This document shows positions 1-14,146 of a DNA stretch of 64,000 nucleotides, one piece after another. This DNA is from Oscheius dolichura. Its lineage: Eukaryota; Nematoda; Chromadorea; Rhabditida; Rhabditidae. The position numbers were made by a program, and so were the translations under genes. Each line of letters opens with the position of its first letter. Position 1 is the first letter of the stretch. The DNA lies in assembly GCA_932521035.1 (NCBI GenBank), contig OW051496.1, positions 8,928,001 to 8,992,000 of the forward strand, read 5' to 3'. Under the pieces are notes generated by a model. It saw only the letters and a program-made list of their open reading frames with translations, was not told the DNA's origin and searched no databases.

Positions 1-3000
1 TTTTTCATCCATGTTGCACATCTCCCCACCGTTTTTGCACATCTCCCCACCGTTTTTCACCCATGTTGCACATCTCCACACCCTTTTTGCACATCTCCCC
101 ACCGTTTTTGCACATCTCCCCACCGTTTTTCACCCATGTTGCACATCTCCACACCGTTTTTGCACATCTCCCCACCGTTTTTCACCCATGTTGCACATCT
201 CCACACCCTTTTTGCACATCTCCCCACCGTTTTTGCACATCTCCCCACCGTTTTTCACCCATGTTGCACATCTCCACACCGGTTTTGCACATCTCCACAC
301 CGTTTTTCACCCATGTTGCACATCTCCACACCGGTTTTGCACATCTCCACACCGTTTTTCACCCATGTTGCACATCTCCCCACCGTTTTTCACCCATGTT
401 GCACATCTCCACACCGGTTTTGCACATCTCCCCACCGTTTTTGCACATCTCCCCACCGTTTTTGCACATCTCCCCACCGTTTTTGCACATCTCCCCACCG
501 TTTTTCACCCATGTTGCACATCTCCACACCGGTTTTCACCCATGTTGCACATCTCCCCACCGTTTTTCACCCATGTTGCACATCTCCCCACCGTTTTTGC
601 ACATCTCCCCACCGTTTTTGCACATCTCCCCACCGTTTTTGCACATCTCCCCACCGTTTTTCACCCATGTTGCACATCTCCCCACCGTTTTTCACCCATG
701 TTGCACATCTCCCCACCGTTTTTCACCCATGTTGCACATCTCCACACCGTTTTTGCACATCTCCCCACCGTTTTTGCACATCTCCCCACCGTTTTTCACC
801 CATGTTGCACATCTCCCCACCGTTTTTCACCCATGTTGCACATCTCCCCACCGTTTTTCACCCATGTTGCACATCTCCCCACCGTTTTTGCACATCTCCC
901 CACCGTTTTTCACCCATGTTGCACATCTCCACACCGTTTTTGCACATCTCCCCACCGTTTTTCACCCATGTTGCACATCTCCACACCGTTTTTGCACATC
1001 TCCCCACCGTTTTTGCACATCTCCCCACCGTTTTTCATCCATGTTGCACATCTCCCCACCGTTTTTCACCCATGTTGCACATCTCCACACCGTTTTTCAC
1101 CCATGTTGCACATCTCCACACCGTTTTTGCACATCTCCCCACCGTTTTTGCACATCTCCCCACCGTTTTTGCACATCTCCCCACCGTTTTTGCACATCTC
1201 CCCACCGTTTTTCACCCATGTTGCACATCTCCACACCGTTTTTGCACATCTCCACACCGTTTTTGCACATCTCCCCACCGTTTTTCACCCATGTTGCACA
1301 TCTCCACACCGTTTTTGCACATCTCCCCACCGTTTTTGCACATCTCCCCACCGTTTTTGCACATCTCCCCACCGTTTTTGCACATCTCCCCACCGTTTTT
1401 CACCCATGTTGCACATCTCCCCACCGTTTTTCACCCATGTTGCACATCTCCCCACCGTTTTTCACCCATGTTGCACATCTCCCCACCGTTTTTCACCCAT
1501 GTTGCACATCTCCCCACCGTTTTTCACCCATGTTGCACATCTCCCCACCGTTTTTCACCCATGTTGCACATCTCCCCACCGTTTTTCACCCATGTTGCAC
1601 ATCTCCCCACCGTTTTTCACCCATGTTGCACATCTCCACACCGTTTTTCACCCATGTTGCACATCTCCACACCGTTTTTGCACATCTCCACACCGTTTTT
1701 GCACATCTCCCCACCGTTTTTCACCCATGTTGCACATCTCCACACCGTTTTTCACCCATGTTGCACATCTCCACACCGTTTTTGCACATCTCCACACCGT
1801 TTTTGCACATCTCCCCACCGTTTTTCACCCATGTTGCACATCTCCACACCGTTTTTCACCCATGTTGCACATCTCCCCACCGTTTTTCACCCATGTTGCA
1901 CATCTCCACACCGTTTTTGCACATCTCCACACCGTTTTTGCACATCTCCCCACCGTTTTTGCACATCTCCCCACCGTTTTTCACCCATGTTGCACATCTC
2001 CACACCGTTTTTGCACATCTCCCCACCGTTTTTGCACATCTCCCCACCGTTTTTGCACATCTCCCCACCGTTTTTCACCCATGTTGCACATCTCCCCACC
2101 GTTTTTGCACATCTCCCCACCGTTTTTCACCCATGTTGCACATCTCCCCACCGTTTTTCACCCATGTTGCACATCTCCACACCGGTTTTGCACATCTCCA
2201 CACCGTTTTTGCACATCTCCCCACCGTTTTTCACCCATGTTGCACATCTCCACACCGGTTTTGCACATCTCCACACCGTTTTTGCACATCTCCCCACCGT
2301 TTTTGCACATCTCCCCACCGTTTTTGCACATCTCCCCACCGTTTTTCACCCATGTTGCACATCTCCACACCGTTTTTCACCCATGTTGCACATCTCCACA
2401 CCGTTTTTGCACATCTCCCCACCGTTTTTCACCCATGTTGCACATCTCCACACCGGTTTTGCACATCTCCACACCGTTTTTCACCCATGTTGCACATCTC
2501 CACACCGTTTTTCACCCATGTTGCACATCTCCCCACCGTTTTTCATCCATGTTGCACATCTCCCCACCGTTTTTGCACATCTCCCCACCGTTTTTCATCC
2601 ATGTTGCACATCTCCCCACCGTTTTTGCACATCTCCCCACCGTTTTTCACCCATGTTGCACATCTCCACACCGTTTTTGCACATCTCCCCACCGTTTTTG
2701 CACATCTCCCCACCGTTTTTCATCCATGTTGCACATCTCCCCACCGGTTTTGCACATCTCCCCACCGTTTTTGCACATCTCCCCACCGTTTTTCACCCAT
2801 GTTGCACATCTCCACACCGTTTTTGCACATCTCCCCACCGTTTTTGCACATCTCCCCACCGTTTTTCATCCATGTTGCACATCTCCACACCGTTTTTCAC
2901 CCATGTTGCACATCTCCCCACCGTTTTTCATCCATGTTGCACATCTCCACACCGGTTTTGCACATCTCCACACCGTTTTTCACCCATGTTGCACATCTCC

Positions 3001-5451
3001 ACACCGTTTTTCACCCATGTTGCACATCTCCCCACCGTTTTTCATCCATGTTGCACATCTCCCCACCGTTTTTGCACATCTCCCCACCGTTTTTCACCCA
3101 TGTTGCACATCTCCACACCGTTTTTGCACATCTCCCCACCGTTTTTGCACATCTCCCCACCGTTTTTCATCCATGTTGCACATCTCCACACCGTTTTTCA
3201 CCCATGTTGCACATCTCCCCACCGTTTTTCATCCATGTTGCACATCTCCACACCGGTTTTGCACATCTCCACACCGTTTTTCACCCATGTTGCACATCTC
3301 CACACCGTTTTTGCACATCTCCCCACCGTTTTTCACCCATGTTGCACATCTCCACACCGGTTTTGCACATCTCCACACCGTTTTTCACCCATGTTGCACA
3401 TCTCCACACCGTTTTTCACCCATGTTGCACATCTCCCCACCGTTTTTCACCCATGTTGCACATCTCCACACCGTTTTTCACCCATGTTGCACATCTCCCC
3501 ACCGTTTTTCATCCATGTTGCACATCTCCCCACCGTTTTTGCACATCTCCCCACCGTTTTTCACCCATGTTGCACATCTCCACACCGTTTTTGCACATCT
3601 CCCCACCGTTTTTGCACATCTCCCCACCGTTTTTCACCCATGTTGCACATCTCCACACCGGTTTTGCACATCTCCCCACCGTTTTTCACCCATGTTGCAC
3701 ATCTCCACACCGTTTTTCACCCATGTTGCACATCTCCACACCGCTTTTGCACATCTCCCCACCGTTTTTGCACATCTCCCCACCGTTTTTGCACATCTCC
3801 CCACCGTTTTTGCACATCTCCCCACCGTTTTTCACCCATGTTGCACATCTCCCTACCGTTTTTGCACATCTCCCCACCGTTTTTGCACATCTCCCCACCG
3901 TTTTTCACCCATGTTGCACATCTCCCCACCGTTTTTCACCCATGTTGCACATCTCCCCACCGTTTTTCACCCATGTTGCACATCTCCACACCGGTTTTGC
4001 ACATCTCCACACCGTTTTTGCACATCTCCCCACCGTTTTTCACCCATGTTGCACATCTCCCCACCGTTTTTCACCCATGTTGCACATCTCCACACCGGTT
4101 TTGCACATCTCCACACCGTTTTTGCACATCTCCCCACCGTTTTTGCACATCTCCCCACCGTTTTTGCACATCTCCCCACCCTTTTTCATCCATGTTGCAC
4201 ATCTCCCCACCGTTTTTCACCCATGTTGCACATCTCCCCACCGTTTTTCACCCATGTTGCACATCTCCACACCGTTTTTCACCCATGTTGCACATCTCCA
4301 CACCGTTTTTGCACATCTCCCCACCGTTTTTCACCCATGTTGCACATCTCCACACCGTTTTTGCACATCTCCCCACCGTTTTTCACCCATGTTGCACATC
4401 TCCCCACCGTTTTTCATCCATGTTGCACATCTCCCCACCGTTTTTCATCCATGTTGCACATCTCCCCACCGTTTTTCACCCATGTTGCACATCTCCCCAC
4501 CGTTTTTCACCCATGTTGCACATCTCCCCACCGTTTTTCACCCATGTTGCACATCTCCCCACCGTTTTTCACCCATGTTGCACATCTCCCCACCGTTTTT
4601 CACCCATGTTGCACATCTCCACACCGTTTTTCACCCATGTTGCACATCTCCACACCGTTTTTGACCCATGTTGCACATCTCCCCACCGTTTTTGCACATC
4701 TCCCCACCGTTTTTGCACATCTCCCCACCGTTTTTGCACATCTCCCCACCGTTTTTCACCCATGTTGCACATCTCCACACCGTTTTTGACCCATGTTGCA
4801 CATCTCCCCACCGTTTTTGCACATCTCCCCACCGTTTTTGCACATCTCCCCACCGTTTTTGCACATCTCCCCACCGTTTTTGACCCATGTTGCACATCTC
4901 CCCACCGTTTTTCACCCATGTTGCACATCTCCACACCGTTTTTGCACATCTCCCCACCGTTTTTCACCCATGTTGCACATCTCCACACCGTTTTTCACCC
5001 ATGTTGCACATCTCCCCACCGTTTTTGCACATCTCCCCACCGTTTTTCATCCATGTTGCACATCTCCCCACCGTTTTTGCACATCTCCCCACCGTTTTTC
5101 ATCCATGTTGCACATCTCCCCACCGTTTTTCACCCATGTTGCACATCTCCACACCGTTTTTCACCCATGTTGCACATCTCCACACCGTTTTTGCACATCT
5201 CCCCACCGTTTTTGCACATCTCCCCACCGTTTTTGCACATCTCCCCACCGTTTTTCATCCATGTTGCACATCTCCCCACCGTTTTTCACCCATGTTGCAC
5301 ATCTCCACACCGTTTTTCACCCATGTTGCACATCTCCACACCGTTTTTGCACATCTCCCCACCGTTTTTCACCCATGTTGCACATCTCCACACCGTTTTT
5401 CACCCATGTTGCACATCTCCACACCGTTTTTGCACATCTCCCCACCGTTTT

Positions 5452-8356
5452 TCACCCATGTTGCACATCTCCACACCGTTTTTGCACATCTCCCCACCGT
5501 TTTTGCACATCTCCCCACCGTTTTTGCACATCTCCCCACCGTTTTTGCACATCTCCCCACCGTTTTTGCACATCTCCCCACCGGTTTTGCACATCTCCCC
5601 ACCGGTTTTCATCCATGTTGCACATCTCCACACCGGTTTTGCACATCTCCCCACCGTTTTTGCACATCTCCCCACCGTTTTTGCACATCTCCCCACCGTT
5701 TTTGCACATCTCCCCACCGTTTTTGCACATCTCCCCACCGGTTTTGCACATCTCCCCACCGTTTTTCATCCATGTTGCACATCTCCACACCGGTTTTGCA
5801 CATCTCCCCACCGTTTTTCACCCATGTTGCACATCTCCCCACCGTTTTTCACCCATGTTGCACATCTCCACACCGTTTTTGCACATCTCCCCACCGTTTT
5901 TGCACATCTCCCCACCGTTTTTGCACATCTCCACACCGGTTTTGCACATCTCCCCACCGGTTTTCATCCATGTTGCACATCTCCACACCGTTTTTGCACA
6001 TCTCCCCACCGTTTTTGCACATCTCCCCACCGTTTTTGCACATCTCCCCACCGTTTTTGCACATCTCCCCACCGTTTTTGCACATCTCCCCACCGGTTTT
6101 GCACATCTCCCCACCGGTTTTCATCCATGTTGCACATCTCCACACCGGTTTTGCACATCTCCCCACCGTTTTTGCACATCTCCCCACCGTTTTTGCACAT
6201 CTCCCCACCGTTTTTGCACATCTCCCCACCGGTTTTGCACATCTCCCCACCGTTTTTCATCCATGTTGCACATCTCCCCACCGGTTTTGCACATCTCCCC
6301 ACCGTTTTTCATCCATGTTGCACATCTCCACACCGGTTTTGCACATCTCCACACCGTTTTTCACCCATGTTGCACATCTCCCCACCGTTTTTCACCCATG
6401 TTGCACATCTCCACACCGTTTTTGCACATCTCCCCACCGTTTTTGCACATCTCCCCACCGTTTTTCACCCATGTTGCACATCTCCACACCGTTTTTCACC
6501 CATGTTGCACATCTCCCCACCGTTTTTGCACATCTCCCCACCGTTTTTCATCCATGTTGCACATCTCCCCACCGTTTTTGCACATCTCCCCACCGTTTTT
6601 CATCCATGTTGCACATCTCCCCACCGTTTTTCATCCATGTTGCACATCTCCCCACCGTTTTTCACCCATGTTGCACATCTCCACACCGTTTTTCACCCAT
6701 GTTGCACATCTCCACACCGTTTTTGCACATCTCCCCACCGTTTTTGCACATCTCCCCACCGTTTTTGCACATCTCCCCACCGTTTTTCATCCATGTTGCA
6801 CATCTCCCCACCGTTTTTCACCCATGTTGCACATCTCCACACCGTTTTTCACCCATGTTGCACATCTCCACACCGTTTTTGCACATCTCCCCACCGTTTT
6901 TCACCCATGTTGCACATCTCCACACCGTTTTTCACCCATGTTGCACATCTCCACACCGTTTTTGCACATCTCCCCACCGTTTTTCACCCATGTTGCACAT
7001 CTCCACACCGTTTTTGCACATCTCCCCACCGTTTTTGCACATCTCCCCACCGTTTTTGCACATCTCCCCACCGTTTTTGCACATCTCCCCACCGTTTTTC
7101 ACCCATGTTGCACATCTCCCCACCGTTTTTCACCCATGTTGCACATCTCCACACCGTTTTTGCACATCTCCCCACCGTTTTTGCACATCTCCCCACCGTT
7201 TTTGCACATCTCCCCACCGTTTTTGCACATCTCCCCACCGTTTTTGCACATCTCCCCACCGGTTTTGCACATCTCCCCACCGGTTTTCATCCATGTTGCA
7301 CATCTCCACACCGGTTTTGCACATCTCCCCACCGTTTTTGCACATCTCCCCACCGTTTTTGCACATCTCCCCACCGTTTTTGCACATCTCCCCACCGGTT
7401 TTGCACATCTCCCCACCGTTTTTCATCCATGTTGCACATCTCCACACCGGTTTTGCACATCTCCCCACCGTTTTTCACCCATGTTGCACATCTCCCCACC
7501 GTTTTTCACCCATGTTGCACATCTCCACACCGTTTTTGCACATCTCCCCACCGTTTTTGCACATCTCCCCACCGTTTTTGCACATCTCCACACCGGTTTT
7601 GCACATCTCCCCACCGGTTTTCATCCATGTTGCACATCTCCACACCGTTTTTGCACATCTCCCCACCGTTTTTGCACATCTCCCCACCGTTTTTGCACAT
7701 CTCCCCACCGTTTTTGCACATCTCCCCACCGTTTTTGCACATCTCCCCACCGGTTTTGCACATCTCCCCACCGTTTTTCATCCATGTTGCACATCTCCCC
7801 ACCGGTTTTGCACATCTCCCCACCGTTTTTCATCCATGTTGCACATCTCCACACCGGTTTTGCACATCTCCACACCGTTTTTCACCCATGTTGCACATCT
7901 CCCCACCGTTTTTCACCCATGTTGCACATCTCCACACCGTTTTTGCACATCTCCCCACCGTTTTTGCACATCTCCCCACCGTTTTTGCACATCTCCCCAC
8001 CGTTTTTGCACATCTCCCCACCGTTTTTGCACATCTCCCCACCGGTTTTCATCCATGTTGCACATCTCCACACCGGTTTTGCACATCTCCCCACCGTTTT
8101 TGCACATCTCCCCACCGTTTTTGCACATCTCCCCACCGTTTTTGCACATCTCCCCACCGTTTTTGCACATCTCCCCACCGTTTTTGCACATCTCCCCACC
8201 GTTTTTGCACATCTCCCCACCGTTTTTGCACATCTCCCCACCGTTTTTGCACATCTCCCCACCGTTTTTGCACATCTCCCCACCGGTTTTGCACATCTCC
8301 CCACCGTTTTTCATCCATGTTGCACATCTCCACACCGGTTTTGCACATCTCCCCAC
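5452..8356 (+). repeat. Higher-order repeat, period about 1,657 bp
   Basis: The order of unit types and variants in about 5,450-6,350 recurs in about 7,130-8,000. Matching blocks lie 1,657 bp apart (5,766 and 7,423; 5,818 and 7,475; 5,964 and 7,621), with some pairs shifted by one 21-bp unit (5,452 and 7,130, 1,678 bp). This shows duplication of kilobase segments inside the satellite followed by gain or loss of single units. Confidence 0.8.
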
Positions 8357-11300
8357 CGTTTTTCACCCATGTTGCACATCTCCACACCGTTTTTGCACAT
8401 CTCCCCACCGTTTTTCACCCATGTTGCACATCTCCCCACCGTTTTTGCACATCTCCACACCGTTTTTGCACATCTCCCCACCGTTTTTGCACATCTCCCC
8501 ACCGTTTTTGCACATCTCCCCACCGTTTTTCATCCATGTTGCACATCTCCACACCGGTTTTGCACATCTCCACACCGTTTTTGCACATCTCCCCACCGTT
8601 TTTCACCCATGTTGCACATCTCCCCACCGTTTTTCACCCATGTTGCACATCTCCACACCGTTTTTGCACATCTCCCCACCGTTTTTCATCCATGTTGCAC
8701 ATCTCCACACCGGTTTTGCACATCTCCACACCGTTTTTGCACATCTCCACACCGTTTTTGCACATCTCCACACCGTTTTTGCACATCTCCACACCGTTTT
8801 TGCACATCTCCCCACCGTTTTTGCACATCTCCCCACCGTTTTTCACCCATGTTGCACATCTCCCCACCGTTTTTCACCCATGTTGCACATCTCCCCACCG
8901 TTTTTCACCCATGTTGCACATCTCCCCACCGTTTTTCACCCATGTTGCACATCTCCACACCGTTTTTGCACATCTCCCCACCGTTTTTGACCCATGTTGC
9001 ACATCTCCCCACCGTTTTTCACCCATGTTGCACATCTCCCCACCGTTTTTGCACATCTCCCCACCGTTTTTGCACATCTCCACACCGTTTTTGCACATCT
9101 CCCCACCGTTTTTCATCCATGTTGCACATCTCCCCACCGTTTTTGCACATCTCCCCACCGTTTTTCACCCATGTTGCACATCTCCACACCGTTTTTGCAC
9201 ATCTCCACACCGTTTTTGCACATCTCCCCACCGTTTTTCATCCATGTTGCACATCTCCCCACCGTTTTTGCACATCTCCACACCGTTTTTGCACATCTCC
9301 ACACCGTTTTTGCACATCTCCCCACCGTTTTTCACCCATGTTGCACATCTCCACACCGTTTTTGCACATCTCCCCACCGTTTTTCACCCATGTTGCACAT
9401 CTCCACACCGTTTTTGCACATCTCCCCACCGTTTTTGCACATCTCCCCACCGTTTTTCATCCATGTTGCACATCTCCACACCGTTTTTGCACATCTCCAC
9501 ACCGTTTTTGCACATCTCCCCACCGTTTTTCACCCATGTTGCACATCTCCACACCGTTTTTGCACATCTCCCCACCGTTTTTCACCCATGTTGCACATCT
9601 CCACACCGTTTTTGCACATCTCCCCACCGTTTTTGCACATCTCCCCACCGTTTTTCATCCATGTTGCACATCTCCCCACCGTTTTTGCACATCTCCCCAC
9701 CGTTTTTCACCCATGTTGCACATCTCCACACCGTTTTTGCACATCTCCACACCGTTTTTGCACATCTCCCCACCGTTTTTGCACATCTCCCCATCGTTTT
9801 TCACCCATGTTGCACATCTCCCCACCGTTTTTGCACATCTCCCCACCGTTTTTGCACATCTCCACACCGTTTTTGCACATCTCCCCACCGTTTTTCATCC
9901 ATGTTGCACATCTCCCCACCGTTTTTGCACATCTCCCCACCGTTTTTCACCCATGTTGCACATCTCCCCACCGTTTTTTCACCCATGTTGCACATCTCCA
10001 CACCGTTTTTGCACATCTCCCCACCGTTTTTGCACATCTCCCCACCGTTTTTGCACATCTCCCCACCGTTTTTGCACATCTCCCCACCGTTTTTGCACAT
10101 CTCCCCACCGTTTTTCACCCATGTTGCACATCTCCACACCGTTTTTGCACATCTCCCCACCGTTTTTCACCCATGTTGCACATCTCCCCACCGTTTTTCA
10201 CCCATGTTGCACATCTCCACACCGGTTTTGCACATCCCCCCACCGTTTTTGCACATCTCCCCACCGTTTTTCACCCATGTTGCACATCTCCCCACCGTTT
10301 TTCACCCATGTTGCACATCTCCACACCGTTTTTGCACATCTCCCCACCGTTTTTCACCCATGTTGCACATCCCCCCACCGTTTTTGCACATCTCCCCACC
10401 GTTTTTCACCCATGTTGCACATCTCCACACCGTTTTTGCACATCTCCCCACCGTTTTTCACCCATGTTGCACATCTCCACACCGGTTTTGCACATCTCCA
10501 CACCGTTTTTGCACATCTCCCCACCGTTTTTCACCCATGTTGCACATCTCCACACCGTTTTTTGCACATCTCCCCACCGTTTTTCACCCATGTTGCACAT
10601 CTCCCCACCGTTTTTCACCCATGTTGCACATCTCCACACCGGTTTTGCACATCTCCACACCGTTTTTGCACATCTCCCCACCGTTTTTCACCCATGTTGC
10701 ACATCTCCACACCGTTTTTGCACATCTCCCCACCGTTTTTCACCCATGTTGCACATCTCCCCACCGTTTTTCACCCATGTTGCACATCTCCCCACCGTTT
10801 TTCACCCATGTTGCACATCTCCACACCGGTTTTGCACATCTCCCCACCGTTTTTGCACATCTCCCCACCGGTTTTGCACATCTCCCCACCGTTTTTGCAC
10901 ATCTCCCCACCGTTTTTGCACATCTCCACACCGTTTTTCACCCATGTTGCACATCTCCACACCGTTTTTCACCCATGTTGCACATCTCCACACCGTTTTT
11001 CACCCATGTTGCACATCTCCCCACCGGTTTTGCACATCTCCCCACCGGTTTTGCACATCTCCCCACCGTTTTTGCACATCTCCCCACCGGTTTTCATCCA
11101 TGTTGCACATCTCCACACCGTTTTTCACCCATGTTGCACATCTCCACACCGTTTTTCACCCATGTTGCACATCTCCCCACCGTTTTTCACCCATGTTGCA
11201 CATCTCCACACCGTTTTTCACCCATGTTGCACATCTCCCCACCGTTTTTCACCCATGTTGCACATCTCCACACCGTTTTTCATCCATGTTGCACATCTCC

Positions 11301-11939
11301 CCACCGTTTTTCACCCATGTTGCACATCTCCCCACCGTTTTTCACCCATGTTGCACATCTCCCCACCGTTTTTCACCCATGTTGCACATCTCCCCACCGT
11401 TTTTCACCCATGTTGCACATCTCCCCACCGTTTTTCATCCATGTTGCACATCTCCCCACCGTTTTTGCACATCTCCCCACCGTTTTTGCACATCTCCCCA
11501 CCGTTTTTGCACATCTCCCCACCGTTTTTGCACATCTCCCCACCGTTTTTGCACATCTCCCCACCGGTTTTGCACATCTCCCCACCGTTTTTGCACATCT
11601 CCCCACCGTTTTTCACCCATGTTGCACATCTCCCCACCGTTTTTCACCCATGTTGCACATCTCCCCACCGTTTTTCACCCATGTTGCACATCTCCCCACC
11701 GTTTTTCACCCATGTTGCACATCTCCACACCGCTTTTGCACATCTCCCCACCGTTTTTGCACATCTCCCCACCGTTTTTGCACATCTCCCCACCGGTTTT
11801 GCACATCTCCCCACCGTTTTTGCACATCTCCCCACCGTTTTTCACCCATGTTGCACATCTCCCCACCGTTTTTCACCCATGTTGCACATCTCCACACCGT
11901 TTTTGCACATCTCCACACCGTTTTTGCACATCTCCACAC

Positions 11940-14146
11940 CGTTTTTGCACATCTCCACACCGTTTTTCACCCATGTTGCACATCTCCACACCGTTTTTGC
12001 ACATCTCCCCACCGTTTTTCACCCATGTTGCACATCTCCACACCGTTTTTGCACATCTCCCCACCGTTTTTCACCCATGGTGCACATCTCCCCACCGTTT
12101 TTCACCCATGTTGCACATCTCCACACCGTTTTTGCACATCTCCCCACCGTTTTTGCACATCTCCCCACCGTTTTTGCACATCTCCCCACCGTTTTTGCAC
12201 ATCTCCACACCGTTTTTGCACATCTCCCCACCGTTTTTCACCCATGTTGCACATCTCCCCACCGTTTTTCACCCATGTTGCACATCTCCACACCGTTTTT
12301 GCACATCTCCACACCGTTTTTGCACATCTCCACACCGTTTTTGCACATCTCCACACCGTTTTTGCACATCTCCCCACCGTTTTTCACCCATGTTGCACAT
12401 CTCCACACCGTTTTTCACCCATGTTGCACATCTCCCCACCGTTTTTCACCCATGTTGCACATCTCCCCACCGTTTTTCACCCATGTTGCACATCTCCACA
12501 CCGGTTTTGCACATCTCCACACCGTTTTTCACCCATGTTGCACATCTCCCCACCGTTTTTCACCCATGTTGCACATCTCCACACCGCTTTTGCACATCTC
12601 CCCACCGTTTTTTGCACATCTCCACACCGGTTTTGCACATCTCCACACCGTTTTTCACCCATGTTGCACATCTCCCCACCGTTTTTCACCCATGTTGCAC
12701 ATCTCCCCACCGTTTTTCACCCATGTTGCACATCTCCCCACCGTTTTTCACCCATGTTGCACATCTCCCCACCGTTTTTCACCCATGTTGCACATCTCCC
12801 CACCGTTTTTCACCCATGTTGCACATCTCCACACCGTTTTTGCACATCTCCACACCGTTTTTTGCACATCTCCACACCGTTTTTGCACATCTCCCCACCG
12901 TTTTTCACCCATGTTGCACATCTCCACACCGGTTTTGCACATCTCCACACCGTTTTTCACCCATGTTGCACATCTCCCCACCGTTTTTCACCCATGTTGC
13001 ACATCTCCCCACCGTTTTTCACCCATGTTGCACATCTCCACACCGTTTTTGCACATCTCCACACCGTTTTTGCACATCTCCACACCGTTTTTGCACATCT
13101 CCCCACCGTTTTTCACCCATGTTGCACATCTCCCCACCGTTTTTCACCCATGTTGCACATCTCCCCACCGTTTTTCACCCATGTTGCACATCTCCCCACC
13201 GTTTTTTCACCCATGTTGCACATCTCCCCACCGTTTTTCACCCATGTTGCACATCTCCACACCGTTTTTGCACATCTCCCCACCGTTTTTGCACATCTCC
13301 CCACCGGTTTTGCACATCTCCCCACCGTTTTTGCACATCTCCCCACCGTTTTTCACCCATGTTGCACATCTCCCCACCGTTTTTCACCCATGTTGCACAT
13401 CTCCCCACCGTTTTTCACCCATGTTGCACATCTCCACACCGCTTTTGCACATCTCCCCACCGGTTTTGCACATCTCCCCACCGTTTTTGCACATCTCCCC
13501 ACCGTTTTTCACCCATGTTGCACATCTCCCCACCGTTTTTCACCCATGTTGCACATCTCCACACCGTTTTTGCACATCTCCACACCGTTTTTGCACATCT
13601 CCACACCGTTTTTCACCCATGTTGCACATCTCCACACCGTTTTTGCACATCTCCCCACCGTTTTTCACCCATGTTGCACATCTCCACACCGTTTTTGCAC
13701 ATCTCCCCACCGTTTTTCACCCATGGTGCACATCTCCCCACCGTTTTTCACCCATGTTGCACATCTCCACACCGTTTTTGCACATCTCCCCACCGTTTTT
13801 GCACATCTCCCCACCGTTTTTGCACATCTCCCCACCGTTTTTGCACATCTCCACACCGTTTTTGCACATCTCCCCACCGTTTTTCACCCATGTTGCACAT
13901 CTCCCCACCGTTTTTCACCCATGTTGCACATCTCCACACCGTTTTTGCACATCTCCACACCGTTTTTGCACATCTCCACACCGTTTTTGCACATCTCCAC
14001 ACCGTTTTTGCACATCTCCCCACCGTTTTTCACCCATGTTGCACATCTCCACACCGTTTTTCACCCATGTTGCACATCTCCCCACCGTTTTTCACCCATG
14101 TTGCACATCTCCCCACCGTTTTTCACCCATGTTGCACATCTCCACA
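11940..14146 (+). repeat. Higher-order repeat, period 1,646 bp
   Basis: The unit pattern of about 11,940-12,500 recurs at about 13,586-14,146. A private variant, CACCCATGGT in place of CACCCATGTT, occurs at 12,072 and 13,718, exactly 1,646 bp apart, and the surrounding unit order matches. The shared rare variant shows a segmental duplication rather than chance similarity of units. Confidence 0.85.
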